Shown: positions 27,453-37,954 of the stretch, piece after piece
Numbering within the stretch: position 1 is the stretch's first letter
Layout: every line of letters starts with the position of its first letter
Source: Paracoccaceae bacterium
GTDB taxonomy: Bacteria > Pseudomonadota > Alphaproteobacteria > Rhodobacterales > Rhodobacteraceae
Direction: 5' to 3'
DNA: 64,000 bases
Assembly: GCA_947504705.1 (NCBI GenBank)
Contig: CANNIA010000018.1
Coordinates: forward strand, 1-64,000
Translations under genes and position numbers: made by a program
The notes under the pieces: generated by a model
Seen by the model: only the letters and a program-made list of their open reading frames with translations
The model's database searches: none
Told to the model about the DNA's origin: nothing

Positions 27453-27476
27453 AGGCTGCGCGAAAAAGGGAAGGGG

Positions 27477-28400
27477 TCAAAGTGAGATCAGCAGATCACG
27501 CGCACGGGCGCAGTCGGTGTTCATCTGGGTGATCAGCGCCGGAAGGCTGTCAAACTTCAACTCTGGGCGCAGGAAGTTGACAAGCGCGACCGAGAGGTGC
27601 TGGCCGTAAAGGTCACCCTTGAAGTCGAAGAGGAAGGTTTCAAGGTTCGGGCGGTTCTCACCAAACATCGGCCGCACGCCAAGTGAGGCCGCGCCCTGAT
27701 AGCTGCCCGCCTGCGGGCCGGTGAGGATATCAACGAGCACGGCATAGACGCCAAAACGGGGCAGGTGGAGACCGTCCAGCGACATGTTGGCAGTGGGGAA
27801 GCCCAGTTCCCTGCCCCGCTTTTCGCCGTGCAGAACCTCGCCATCGATCCGGTGCCAGTGGCCCAACATGGCGGCGGCGTCGCGGGGATGGCCGTCGGTC
27901 AGGAACTTGCGGATATGGGTCGAGGAGATTTCGGCCCCGGCCTGATGCACCAAGGGTGCTACGGTGGTGCGGATACCATGGGCAGCGCAAAGCCGGGTCA
28001 GGTCGTCGGAGGTGCCGGTGCGTCCCTTGCCAAAGCGGAAGTCGGCACCGACGACGACATGGGTGATGCCAAGGCCTTCGGCCAGAACCTCGCCAACGAA
28101 GGCCTCGGGCGAAAGGCCGGACAATTCCGTGTCAAAGGGCAGTTGGAACAGGTGCTGCACCCCAAGCCGGGCCAATCGATTTGCCCGCGCTTCGGCATTC
28201 ATCAGCCGGAAGGCCGGGGCCTTTGCTGCAAAGAACTGGCGGGGATGCGGTTCAAAGGTGATGACGCCAAGCGGAGCGTCGCCCCTTGCAAGGTCAATCA
28301 CCGACTGGTGGCCACGGTGCACGCCGTCGAAATTGCCCATGGCGACCGAAGCGCCGCGGGCCTTCGGGTCAAGGCCCTGCCAGTGAAAGTGCTGCTGCAT
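27477..28400 (-). CDS. ribF: Bifunctional riboflavin kinase/FAD synthetase
   Basis: A 307-residue enzyme making FMN and FAD. The N-terminal FAD synthetase domain (residues 1-180) has the nucleotidyltransferase motif MGNFDGVHRGHQ and the later ISSTHIRKFL. The C-terminal kinase domain has GEVLHGEKRGRELGFPTANM and the end region GDLYGQHLSVALVNFLRPE. Family length is 305-315, so it is complete. It is spaced about 38 bp from the upstream MaoC gene. Confidence 0.95.
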   Translation of the reverse strand: MQQHFHWQGLDPKARGASVAMGNFDGVHRGHQSVIDLARGDAPLGVITFEPHPRQFFAAKAPAFRLMNAEARANRLARLGVQHLFQLPFDTELSGLSPEAFVGEVLAEGLGITHVVVGADFRFGKGRTGTSDDLTRLCAAHGIRTTVAPLVHQAGAEISSTHIRKFLTDGHPRDAAAMLGHWHRIDGEVLHGEKRGRELGFPTANMSLDGLHLPRFGVYAVLVDILTGPQAGSYQGAASLGVRPMFGENRPNLETFLFDFKGDLYGQHLSVALVNFLRPELKFDSLPALITQMNTDCARARDLLISL

Positions 28401-28438
28401 CCTGCCCTTTGGGGCGCTTTGCCCGCCCGCCGAAAGCC

Positions 28439-28888
28439 TTAGTCGAACTTGCGGCTGGGCGCCATAACCAGCGCTTCGCCCTTCAGGACGACGGTTTTAC
28501 CCACCGAGGCCAGGGTTTCAAGGGTCACTCGGCGTTTGGCGTGGTCAATCGCGGTGACTGTGACCTCGGCGCGCACCATGTCGCCGGGGCGGACCGGAGC
28601 CATGAACTTGAGGCTTTGGCCCAGATAGACAGTGCCATGACCGGGAAGCTGTTCGCCGATCACTGCCGAAATCAGCCCAGCCGTAAGCATCCCATGCGCA
28701 ATCCGGCCTTCGAAGATGGTGTCCTGAGCATAGGAATCATCCAGATGCACCGGGTTTCGGTCGGTGGACACTTCGGCAAAAAGCTCGATGTCGCGGTCGG
28801 TCACAATCTTCATCAGATGGCGCGTCATGCCGATCTCGATATCCTCGATGCAGATCGTGCCGCGCGGCATGTTGTCGAGCATTGTCAT
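28439..28888 (-). CDS. MaoC-family (R)-specific enoyl-CoA hydratase-like protein
   Basis: 149 residues with a single hot-dog fold. The hydratase signature is EVSTDRNPVHLDDSYA with IAHGMLTAGLISAVIG, the D/H pair used by PhaJ-type hydratases. It probably hydrates short enoyl-CoAs; the exact substrate is open. The start is set at 28888 (MTMLDNMPRGTIC), because residues encoded upstream of it lack similarity and GGGAAGGG precedes this ATG. Confidence 0.85.
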   Translation of the reverse strand: MTMLDNMPRGTICIEDIEIGMTRHLMKIVTDRDIELFAEVSTDRNPVHLDDSYAQDTIFEGRIAHGMLTAGLISAVIGEQLPGHGTVYLGQSLKFMAPVRPGDMVRAEVTVTAIDHAKRRVTLETLASVGKTVVLKGEALVMAPSRKFD

Positions 28889-29002
28889 GGAACCCTTCCC
28901 GTCTTGGCGAAGGACTAGCACATGCTGCATCGCAGCACAATCCGGTGCGCAACAATTGTTCTTCAGGCCCGCGCTATCAGCACGAATGTTATCGTTCGGA
29001 CA

Positions 29003-29893
29003 TTAGCGCAACCGACCCATCGCAAAGGTCGACGACATCTGCCGCGCCTCAAGCCACGTATTCAGGGCCGCCGGATCCGGGTTTTCGACATCTGCACCAA
29101 AACGCTCTGCCTCCAGCCCGCCGGTGATGAACAGGGTATCCAGCCCTTCGGCCATACCGCCCTGAATGTCGGTGCCGATCCCGTCGCCGATGCACAGGAT
29201 CTGCGGATCAGAGAGGCCCATCACCTCACCCAAGCGGCGTTGGGCAAGGTCATAGATCGGCGGATGCGGCTTGCCGAAATAAAGCGCGGTGCCGCCCATC
29301 GCCTCATAGGCCTGGGCCAGCGCGCCCGCGCAGTAAAGCCGCTTGTCGCCCATGTCGACGACGATATCGGGGTTGGCGCAGAGCATCGGCAGGCCCATCG
29401 TCTTGGCCAGAAGAAGCGCCGCGCGATAGTCGTCGGGCGTTTCCGTAAGGTCATCGGCCAGCCCGGTGCAGACCACGCCTTCGGCGTCCTTCAGCGCGAC
29501 CCGTTCGATGGGTGCCTGGGTCTTGGCATAGGCGGCAAGGTCATCGGCGAAGTCGGTGAAGAAGGCTTCGTCCTTCGTAGCACCGATATGGTGAACCTTA
29601 CGGCCCACTGCGCCCGCCAGCATCCCCATCTGCGCCGCATCGCCCGAAGTGACAACGATATCCCAGCAGTCGCGCGGGGCGCCCATCGCGTCCAACTGGC
29701 GAATCACGCTGGACTTGGGGCGCGGCGCGTTGGTCAAAAGGATCACCCGCCCGCCATTGGCGCGAAACCCCTGCAGAGCTGCTACAGCCGCTGCGAAGGG
29801 GGCCTGGCCGTTGTGCAGACAACCCCAGAGGTCACAGAAGACCGCATCGTAACGGCCCGACAGATCGGACAATGAGCGGAGGATTTCGGTCAT
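29003..29893 (-). CDS. TIGR01459-type HAD hydrolase
   Basis: 296 residues, class IIA HAD (NagD-like) subfamily seen mainly in alphaproteobacteria. Motif I is DAVFCDLWGCLHNG, with Trp where most HADs have the second Asp, as is normal for this subfamily. The cap domain follows, then GKPHPPIYDLA with the conserved Lys, and the metal motif LCIGDGIGTDIQGG. The substrate is unknown. It lies 15 bp downstream of the pyrophosphatase gene and is probably cotranscribed with it. Confidence 0.9.
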   Translation of the reverse strand: MTEILRSLSDLSGRYDAVFCDLWGCLHNGQAPFAAAVAALQGFRANGGRVILLTNAPRPKSSVIRQLDAMGAPRDCWDIVVTSGDAAQMGMLAGAVGRKVHHIGATKDEAFFTDFADDLAAYAKTQAPIERVALKDAEGVVCTGLADDLTETPDDYRAALLLAKTMGLPMLCANPDIVVDMGDKRLYCAGALAQAYEAMGGTALYFGKPHPPIYDLAQRRLGEVMGLSDPQILCIGDGIGTDIQGGMAEGLDTLFITGGLEAERFGADVENPDPAALNTWLEARQMSSTFAMGRLR

Positions 29894-29908
29894 TCGGTAG
29901 GGCCTGCC

Positions 29909-30826
29909 TTACAGCTTTAGCGCGGGGATGATCTGCTTTTTGCGGCTCATCAGCCCCGGCAGAACCACGGTGTCGCCAGTGACCTTGGCCCCGAAGGACG
30001 CCTCGGCCATTTGCTTGACCAGATCGTTCGGCACCAGCAGTGTGGCTTCTTCGCGCAGGATGTCGATGACGAAGAGAAGAACCTGATCGGCGCCGTCTTC
30101 GCGGGCCACGTCAACCATCGAGCGCATCAGGCTGTCCTTGCGGTCCAAGACGACCTTCGGCGCAGTGGTTTCAAGTACTGAAACCCGCAGTTCCTTGCCC
30201 GCGACGTTGTATTCCTTGCTGTCCATCCGCAGAAGTTCGGCGTCCGAAAAGGAGGAGACGTCCGACTTCGCTTCGAACATCTTGGTTGCCAGATCGTTGA
30301 TCGACACGCCCAGATCGGCCGCCAGCTTTTCCGCCACGGCCTTGTCATGCGGCGTGGTGGTTGGGCTGCGGAATTCCAGCGTGTCGGACAGGATGCACGA
30401 CAGCATAGCGCCCTTGATCGCCTTCGGGGCCTTTGCCAGCGTGTCGCCCATCAGGTCGTGCATGATGGTGGCGGTGCAGGCAAGCGGGCGGATGGTGATG
30501 TCGATCGGCGTCTTGGTCTTGATGCCGCCGACCAGCATGTGGTGGTCGATGATGGCCATGAGCTTCGCCTCGTTGATCGAGGGCGGCAGTTCGGCCGGGT
30601 TGTTGGTGTCCACGATCACGACCTTGTCGTCGGCAGTCACGTCCACGATGATCTCGGGCTTGTCCAGACCCCAATGGCGCAGCACGAAGGCGGCTTCGGT
30701 GTTCGGTTCGCCCAGAAGCACCGGTTTCGCCGGGGTGCCGGTTTCGTTCAGATACCAGGCCCAGATGATGGGCGAGCCGGTGGAATCGGTGTCGGGGGAT
30801 TTGTGGCCGAAGACGAGGGTGGTCAT
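29909..30826 (-). CDS. ppaC: Manganese-dependent inorganic pyrophosphatase (family II)
   Basis: A 305-residue DHH phosphoesterase hydrolysing PPi. The N-terminal domain has FGHKSPDTDSTGSPI and the DHH motif MAIIDHHMLVGG. The C-terminal DHHA2 domain ends with the substrate-binding SRKKQIIPAL. No CBS domains interrupt it, so it is the short unregulated type. Family II enzymes are unusual in proteobacteria outside some alphaproteobacteria. Confidence 0.93.
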   Translation of the reverse strand: MTTLVFGHKSPDTDSTGSPIIWAWYLNETGTPAKPVLLGEPNTEAAFVLRHWGLDKPEIIVDVTADDKVVIVDTNNPAELPPSINEAKLMAIIDHHMLVGGIKTKTPIDITIRPLACTATIMHDLMGDTLAKAPKAIKGAMLSCILSDTLEFRSPTTTPHDKAVAEKLAADLGVSINDLATKMFEAKSDVSSFSDAELLRMDSKEYNVAGKELRVSVLETTAPKVVLDRKDSLMRSMVDVAREDGADQVLLFVIDILREEATLLVPNDLVKQMAEASFGAKVTGDTVVLPGLMSRKKQIIPALKL

Positions 30827-30884
30827 GCGCGGAAACCTTCAGAATGGGATTTGTCGCGCGGTATAGGCGCTGCTTCAGGGAATG

Positions 30885-31805
30885 TCACGCGGGGGGATGC
30901 GTGGCATTCTGTCGGGTCTGCTGGCTCTGCTTTCCGGCCGACCACAGGATATGCCCGACAGACGCTGTCAGCACCATCGCGCCGCCGATCAGCGTGGGGG
31001 TGGTGGGTGTTTCGTGGAACACGAGCCAAACCCAGACCGGGGTCAGAGCGGCTTCAAGTGCCCCGATCAGGGCGGTTTCGACCGGGCTGGTATGGCGTGA
31101 GCCAAGGACAAACAGCGCGAAGCCGAGGGTGGAGTTCACCAACCCGAACCCGGCGAGAAGAAGAAGGCTCGTGCTGTCTAGCCCAGCCATGGTGGAAAAC
31201 GGGATCATCGCCAAGGGCGCCCATATGGCCGACAGGGTTCCGGCGGCCAGCGCGGGCATATTGGGGCAGCCCCGGGCGATCATGATCATCCCCGCCATCG
31301 ACAGCACCATGCCGAACGCCATGAGGTCACCGATCAGCGCCCCATCGTTGCCAAGGCCCACCATCACCGCTGCCCCGCTCAGGGCCAGCGCTGCCGCCAA
31401 AATCCCGGCCTTGCCGGGGGCCTCTTTCAGGATCAGCCAGCCAAGGCCAGCAGCGATAAAGGGCAGTGTCGCATAGATGATCGCGACATGGGCGATGGAG
31501 GTGGCCTTGAGGCTGCCCACGAACATCAGCATCCCGCTGCCGGAGAATAGGGCGTAGCCGATGCCCGCCCAGCCCAACCGGGTGAAGTCGCGCAGGCCTT
31601 CGCGCCCGCGCATCCAGAAATGCAGGACCAGAAGTCCGACAGCCCCCGCCATACCCCGCCAAAGGATCACGGTCGGGGTGTCCAGAGGGATCGCCCGGGC
31701 AAATAGGCCGGCGCTGCTCCAGGCCAGCGTGGCACCCAGCAGCATCAGCACGCCTTGGCGGTGGGCGGTCACCATGGGGTGGGGGCTTTCGGCAACTGCG
31801 GCCAT
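30885..31805 (-). CDS. EamA/DMT-family transporter 1
   Basis: A 306-residue inner-membrane permease with two EamA repeats giving ten predicted helices (GVLMLLGATLAWSSAGLF opens the first, GDLMAFGMVLSMAGMIMI the second). The substrate is unknown; family members export amino acids or metabolites. Two starts are possible: ATG at 31805, overlapping the upstream MBL gene by 37 bp, or the ATG at 31775, overlapping by 7 bp, which fits coupled translation better. It is related to the permease at 32638, on the other side of the MBL gene. Confidence 0.88.
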   Translation of the reverse strand: MAAVAESPHPMVTAHRQGVLMLLGATLAWSSAGLFARAIPLDTPTVILWRGMAGAVGLLVLHFWMRGREGLRDFTRLGWAGIGYALFSGSGMLMFVGSLKATSIAHVAIIYATLPFIAAGLGWLILKEAPGKAGILAAALALSGAAVMVGLGNDGALIGDLMAFGMVLSMAGMIMIARGCPNMPALAAGTLSAIWAPLAMIPFSTMAGLDSTSLLLLAGFGLVNSTLGFALFVLGSRHTSPVETALIGALEAALTPVWVWLVFHETPTTPTLIGGAMVLTASVGHILWSAGKQSQQTRQNATHPPA

Positions 31806-32509
31806 TGGGTGGGTTCGTGGCCATAGATCATCTCGGCCCCGGTCTGGCGAGCGATTTCGGTCAGAAGGTGAAAGCTTTCCATTGCCGTCTTGGGAAGGGC
31901 GGCATCGGCGAAGCCTTCGGCGGGTTCCGAGATGCGGTTGATCGCGTCTGCGACCAGAACCACCGCGCGCCCGTCAGGCAGGGTGACCAGAGCCGACAGA
32001 TGCCCCGGCGTGTGGCCGGGGGTGGGGATCAGGGTCAGCCCCTCGCAGACCTCGGTTTCGGCGTCGATCAGGTGATAGCGGGCCTCGGGCCAGTCCATCG
32101 GGCGCGAAGTACCGAAATAGCGGGGCTTGGGGTCCGCGCGTTCGATTCGGGTCAACAGGATGGGCGCATGGGTGAAGAGCGGCAACGAGCCGACATGGTC
32201 GATATGTCCGTGGCTGAGGATCACCAGACCGATGTCGGCGGGAGCCAACCCAAGCAGGGACAGCGCGCCTTCTGCGGTCTGGGCCGGGCTGAAATCAACC
32301 AGACGGCCAAAGCCGGGCAGCCCGTCCCGCGCGGCGATGTCGGGGTCGGTCGCATAGGCTGGGGGAAAACCGGTGTCGAACAGGATACGGGCACCTTGGT
32401 CGGTTTCCAGAAGAAAGCCCGGAATGCCGATCAGCCGTTCTCCGCCCCGAACCTCGAACAGGCCAAGGTCAAGGACGTAAAGCTGGGTGATCTTGCCGGG
32501 AAGGATCAT
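31769..32509 (-). CDS. MBL-fold hydrolase, AHL-lactonase-like
   Basis: A 246-residue metallo-beta-lactamase-fold protein with HGHIDHVGSLPLF (HxHxDH), a further ligand in TPGHTPGHLS, and the N-terminal LETDQGARILFDTGFP seen in N-acyl-homoserine lactone lactonases. It may open lactone rings, but this group includes many unrelated hydrolases and the quorum-quenching role is unproven. The start at 32509 (MILPGKITQLYVLDLG) matches homologues; the frame upstream is not conserved. It is embedded between two related EamA permeases. Confidence 0.8.
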   Translation of the reverse strand: MILPGKITQLYVLDLGLFEVRGGERLIGIPGFLLETDQGARILFDTGFPPAYATDPDIAARDGLPGFGRLVDFSPAQTAEGALSLLGLAPADIGLVILSHGHIDHVGSLPLFTHAPILLTRIERADPKPRYFGTSRPMDWPEARYHLIDAETEVCEGLTLIPTPGHTPGHLSALVTLPDGRAVVLVADAINRISEPAEGFADAALPKTAMESFHLLTEIARQTGAEMIYGHEPTQWPQLPKAPTPW

Positions 32510-32637
32510 TGATACGCCTGCGGGAAGGGGCCTTGCGGCGTGTATAGGAGGCGGTGTCGGGCTTGTCACCGGCCCCGATCCTGGCCGATGCGCCACGGTC
32601 AAGGCTCATCCCGAGCCTTGCTGAAGAGGACCTCGGG

Positions 32638-33507
32638 TCAGTGGCCTGCTGGATTGGCGTCCTGCACGATATACCAGACGACCGCGCCCACGACGATGGC
32701 CGCGCCGACCATGGTCAGAAGGCCGGGTGCAATGCCAAAGGCGAGCCAAACCCAGAACGGCCCAAGTGGCGTTTCCAGCGCGCCGATCAGGGCGGTCTGG
32801 ATCGAAGGCAGATGCCTTGCGCCGATCATGAACAACCAGATGGCAAGCGCCGAATTGATGGCGCCGAACGCGGCCAGCATCGGCAGGTCGGCATAGGGGA
32901 TCGAAAATTCGGTCATGAAGGGGATGCCGGACAAGGTCGTGGCCAACACCGAAAGCACCGAGGCTGGCAGGCTTGGGATGCCGGGATTGCTTTTCGATAT
33001 CACGATGAGCCCGGAATACGAGATGACTGAAACGACGGCGATGGCATCCCCGTAAAGCGTCCCCTCCCCGCCCAGACCAACCATGATCACGGCGCCGATC
33101 AGGGCGACACCGCTTGCGATGACGGCCGATCTGCCTGGACGCTCCGACAGGAAAAGCCAGCCAAGGACCGCCGCACAGAACGGCGCGGTGGCGAAAATGA
33201 CGGCGACATGGGTGACCGAGGTTTCGCGCAGCGCCATGATGGTGGTCAGGCCTGCGATACCCCCGCAGGCGGCAAAGGCCCAGCCCGCCCGCCCAAGTCT
33301 GCCAAACCCGGAAAGCCCAGAAAGCCCTTCGCGCAGCACCAGCACCAAAAGCAGGCTTAGCACCCCGAAGATGCCGCGCCAGGCCAGAAGGGTGGGCGTA
33401 TCGACCGAGACGCTGAGGGTGAAGAACCCGAACGTGCTCCAGGCGACAGTGGCACCGATAACGCACAGCACGCCAAAGAGATGCCTGGAAACGGGGACTG
33501 TCTGCAT
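32638..33507 (-). CDS. EamA/DMT-family transporter 2
   Basis: A 289-residue ten-helix permease with two EamA repeats (HLFGVLCVIGATVAWSTFGF; YGDAIAVVSVISYSGLIV). It is clearly similar to the permease at 30885 (for example THVAVIFATAPF versus AHVAIIYATLPF), suggesting duplication around the MBL gene. The start at 33507 (MQTVPVSRHLFG) places the first helix normally. Substrate unknown. Confidence 0.87.
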   Translation of the reverse strand: MQTVPVSRHLFGVLCVIGATVAWSTFGFFTLSVSVDTPTLLAWRGIFGVLSLLLVLVLREGLSGLSGFGRLGRAGWAFAACGGIAGLTTIMALRETSVTHVAVIFATAPFCAAVLGWLFLSERPGRSAVIASGVALIGAVIMVGLGGEGTLYGDAIAVVSVISYSGLIVISKSNPGIPSLPASVLSVLATTLSGIPFMTEFSIPYADLPMLAAFGAINSALAIWLFMIGARHLPSIQTALIGALETPLGPFWVWLAFGIAPGLLTMVGAAIVVGAVVWYIVQDANPAGH

Positions 33508-33603
33508 GGCGCGGCTCCTAAATCCCCGGTGGGAAAGCGTAGCCATCGATTTTGCAATAAACAAGCCGGGGAGCGTCGGACAGGGCGCTTAGCCGGGGAA
33601 GGA

Positions 33604-34608
33604 TCAGGGCAGCGTCAGCGGCTTAATGTCGTAGCCTTCGGCCTTCAGCAGGTTCAGAATCCCCGCCTCGCCGGAAAGATGCAGCGCGCCAAAGGCGGCA
33701 AAGACCGGGCCTTCCTTTGCCGCCGCTGTCAGCACCGGAATCCAACTGCGGTTGCGGTCGGCGATCAGGACCTTGTCCATCTTGGCAAACTCGGCATCCA
33801 CCTGCTCATGGGTATAGCCGGGCATGTCATAGCTCATCACCCGCGTCAGCTCCCAGATCTTGCGCGAGTCGCCGGCGAAATAGCCCTCGGCCAAAGTCGC
33901 GGCCTGATCATCGGCCTGATCCTCAAGCGCCAGCGTCGACTGGATCATCGATATGATTTCGGCGTCAGAGAACTGCTCGAAAATCTTGAACACCGTGTCA
34001 AAGGGTTCCAGCCCCTGCACCGGGATATTCGCGGCCGTTGCGGTGTCGATGACCATCCCGTCCAGCCCCTTCGGTTCACCCTTCATTTCGGCCATCAGGC
34101 AGGGCGGGACGGACAGCATCGCGACGACATACCAGGGCTTGAACTTGGCGGCCATGAAAGCCGGGATGCCGCGATCGGCCAAGGCGGTGGCAAGGTCGGT
34201 CCAGACCTCGGGCGGAAGCTGCTCCATCAGGGTCGGCCCGGACTGGATCACGATATGGGATGGGTCACGGGCAATCAGGGATTTCAGGGCCTTGGTTTCC
34301 TCGGGACCCGCTTCCACCAGAACTGTCTTGGCCTCCAGGATAAAGGGCCTTAGTGCCGCCAGATTCGCCGCATGACGGGGGTCGTCAAGGTGATAGGTTC
34401 CGGCGATGGTGACAACCTCGTCCCCCCGGATCGCGCGCCAGAAATTGCCTGTCGCATAGGGCACGGCATCGGTCGCCGCCTGAAGCTTTGCCAGTTTTTC
34501 GTTGGGCAGGTCCTCAAGGATGCTGTGGGCAAAGCATTCGGCCTGCGCGGCGGGAAAAAGCTGAAATGTCAGGGCAAAGGCTGAAATGAGGCGGGAAAGG
34601 CGGGGCAT
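33604..34608 (-). CDS. TraB/GumN family protein
   Basis: A 334-residue exported protein. The signal peptide is MPRLSRLISAFALTFQLFPAAQA, and the family motif IAGTYHLDDPRH lies near residue 65, with EAGPEETKAL and the C-terminal FAAFGALHLSGEAGILNLL. The family (EreA/ChaN-like fold, PF01963) may be metalloproteases or hydrolases, but activity is mostly unproven. The start at 34608 is chosen for the signal peptide. It diverges from groES. Confidence 0.83.
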   Translation of the reverse strand: MPRLSRLISAFALTFQLFPAAQAECFAHSILEDLPNEKLAKLQAATDAVPYATGNFWRAIRGDEVVTIAGTYHLDDPRHAANLAALRPFILEAKTVLVEAGPEETKALKSLIARDPSHIVIQSGPTLMEQLPPEVWTDLATALADRGIPAFMAAKFKPWYVVAMLSVPPCLMAEMKGEPKGLDGMVIDTATAANIPVQGLEPFDTVFKIFEQFSDAEIISMIQSTLALEDQADDQAATLAEGYFAGDSRKIWELTRVMSYDMPGYTHEQVDAEFAKMDKVLIADRNRSWIPVLTAAAKEGPVFAAFGALHLSGEAGILNLLKAEGYDIKPLTLP

Positions 34609-34688
34609 AGAGCACTCGATCCGGAAGGGTTCGCGCCATGGTGGCAGGCGGGCCGGAAAAGGCAATGCGAAAAGCCGGTGCCGGGGTG

Positions 34689-34716
34689 TTGACTCGTGGC
34701 CGGGGATTGCCTACCT
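34689..34716 (+). promoter_or_regulatory. groESL promoter
   Basis: TTGACT (34689-34694), 16 bp, CTACCT (34711-34716). The CIRCE operator begins 8 bp after the -10, so HrcA bound there would cover the transcription start. Confidence 0.6.
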
Positions 34717-34724
34717 GAGCACCG

Positions 34725-34751
34725 TTAGCACTCAGCAAGATCGAGTGCTAA
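34725..34751 (+). promoter_or_regulatory. CIRCE operator (HrcA site)
   Basis: TTAGCACTC and GAGTGCTAA are separated by 9 bases, a perfect match to the consensus inverted repeat bound by the heat-shock repressor HrcA. It lies 37 bp before the groES start. hrcA itself is not in the window. Confidence 0.97.
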
Positions 34752-34788
34752 TCCCATTCAATCCTGGAAACTCAAAGGAGTACCCCAG

Positions 34789-35076
34789 ATGGCTTTCAAA
34801 CCGCTTCATGACCGCGTGCTGGTTCGTCGTATCGAAGGCGAAGACAAGACCAAGGGCGGGCTTATCATCCCGGATACCGTCAAGGAAAAGCCCGCCGAGG
34901 GCGAGATCATTTCCGTAGGCGCAGGTGCCCGCAAGGACTCGGGCGAGCTGATCGCACCGTCCGTCAAGGCTGGCGACAAGATCCTGTTCGGCAAATGGTC
35001 GGGCACTGAAGTGAAACTGGACGGCGAAGATCTGCTGATCATGAAGGAAAGCGACATCCTCGGGATCATTTCCTGA
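34789..35076 (+). CDS. groES: Co-chaperonin GroES
   Basis: The 95-residue lid of the GroEL chamber. [20 protein letters not shown] with the mobile loop ([19 protein letters not shown]) is intact, as is the C-terminal [16 protein letters not shown] precedes the ATG. It is the first gene of the CIRCE-controlled groESL operon, with groEL 96 bp downstream. Confidence 0.98.
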   Translation: MAFKPLHDRVLVRRIEGEDKTKGGLIIPDTVKEKPAEGEIISVGAGARKDSGELIAPSVKAGDKILFGKWSGTEVKLDGEDLLIMKESDILGIIS

Positions 35077-35160
35077 CGGATGATGGGCAAGCCGGTTTTT
35101 TCGGCAAGACGAAAATACCGACCTGTTGCCCATCCTGCGCTGACCACCAACCCATTCTAG

Positions 35161-36816
<1,656 letters not shown>

Positions 36817-36843
36817 TCCATCCGACCTGTCGGAAATTGGAAT

Positions 36844-36870
36844 GGGGCGGTCTTCGGACCGCCCCTTCTT
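36844..36870 (+). terminator. Rho-independent terminator of groESL
   Basis: GGGGCGGTC and GACCGCCCC form a perfect nine-pair stem closed by a UUCG tetraloop, followed by TTCTTAT. Confidence 0.9.
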
Positions 36871-36912
36871 ATATTCCGTTGATCTTCCCGGCTCGGTCGC
36901 TAGCCTGGCGGC

Positions 36913-37815
36913 ATGAGCAAGGCCGTCTTCATATCGTCCAGCCACTCTGCCTATGATGATCGGCCCGGTGAGGCCTATCACTTCCCCAACACCTATCTGT
37001 CCCGCGTGGCACAGACAGTCGGCGACTGGGTGATCTTCTATCAGGGGCGGCGCGGTGGCGTGTCGGGTTATTACGCCGTGCAGCGGGTTGATCGGATCGT
37101 GCCCGATCCCACCGATTCCACACACAGCTATGCCCTTCTTGATCGCGCCTCACTCTTGGGTTTTGAACGGCCCGTTCCGCGTTTTCGTATCGATGACACG
37201 CCGTTCGAGACTGGACTGCCGGTTTCGCGCGGGTCGAACACTTCGGCTGTTCGCATCATCTCGGATGCCGACTTTGCCGCAATAATCGACGAAGGCCTGC
37301 GCGAGGTTCTTACCCCGGATACCCTTTCGCGTGAGGGGCCGCTTATTCACCAACCCAACCAAGCGGGATTTGCCGAGGCGCAAGCTGGCTTTGAACTTTC
37401 GGCCAGCGTTGACCGAGCCCAGGTCCTCAGCTCGCGGTCGTTCCGTGACCGCGCCTTTGCGCGGCAGGTCAAGACCGCCTATCGCGCCCGCTGTGCGATG
37501 TCGGGTCTGGAACTGCGCAACGGCGGCGGCAGACCAGAGGTTGAGGCGGCGCATATCGTTCCGGTCGAAGCGCGCGGCCCAGACACCGTAAGCAATGGCA
37601 TCGCTTTGTCAGGCACCGTCCACTGGATGTTCGACCGCGGTCTGGTTTCGGTTGACGAAGACTTTAGCCTGCTGATCGCGCGAGACAGTGCGGCCTCTGA
37701 CATCGCGTCCCGGCTCTTCGTGCCGGACCGGCGCTTGATCTTGCCCGATGACCCGGCGAAGGTGCCGCATCCCGCCTACCTGCGGTGGCATCGCGAGACC
37801 TGCTTCAAGGGATGA
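36913..37815 (+). CDS. HNH endonuclease with PUA/EVE-like N-terminal region
   Basis: A 300-residue protein. The C-terminal half is an HNH_2-type nuclease: CAMSGLELRN, the His pair in EAAHIVPVEARG, the N-containing loop VSNGIALSGTVHWMFDRGL. The N-terminal 75 residues (GDWVIFYQGRRGG, then GYYAVQRVDRIVPDP) look like a PUA/EVE- or SRA-like beta-barrel of the kind that reads modified bases. That architecture suggests a modification-dependent restriction enzyme, inferred from pattern only. It stands alone behind the groESL terminator with no methyltransferase or other defence gene nearby. Confidence 0.75.
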   Translation: MSKAVFISSSHSAYDDRPGEAYHFPNTYLSRVAQTVGDWVIFYQGRRGGVSGYYAVQRVDRIVPDPTDSTHSYALLDRASLLGFERPVPRFRIDDTPFETGLPVSRGSNTSAVRIISDADFAAIIDEGLREVLTPDTLSREGPLIHQPNQAGFAEAQAGFELSASVDRAQVLSSRSFRDRAFARQVKTAYRARCAMSGLELRNGGGRPEVEAAHIVPVEARGPDTVSNGIALSGTVHWMFDRGLVSVDEDFSLLIARDSAASDIASRLFVPDRRLILPDDPAKVPHPAYLRWHRETCFKG

Positions 37816-37954
37816 CCAGCGCCCCGCCGAACCCGGCAACGACTCAGCAAAAGATAAGACCATCAGGAACGGCCAGGCCAATCACAACGCCAAGGCGGAG
37901 GTGGTCAGCGTCATTAGGCTTGCCATCCGCTCTTTCAGGCCCGATGCATGACCT

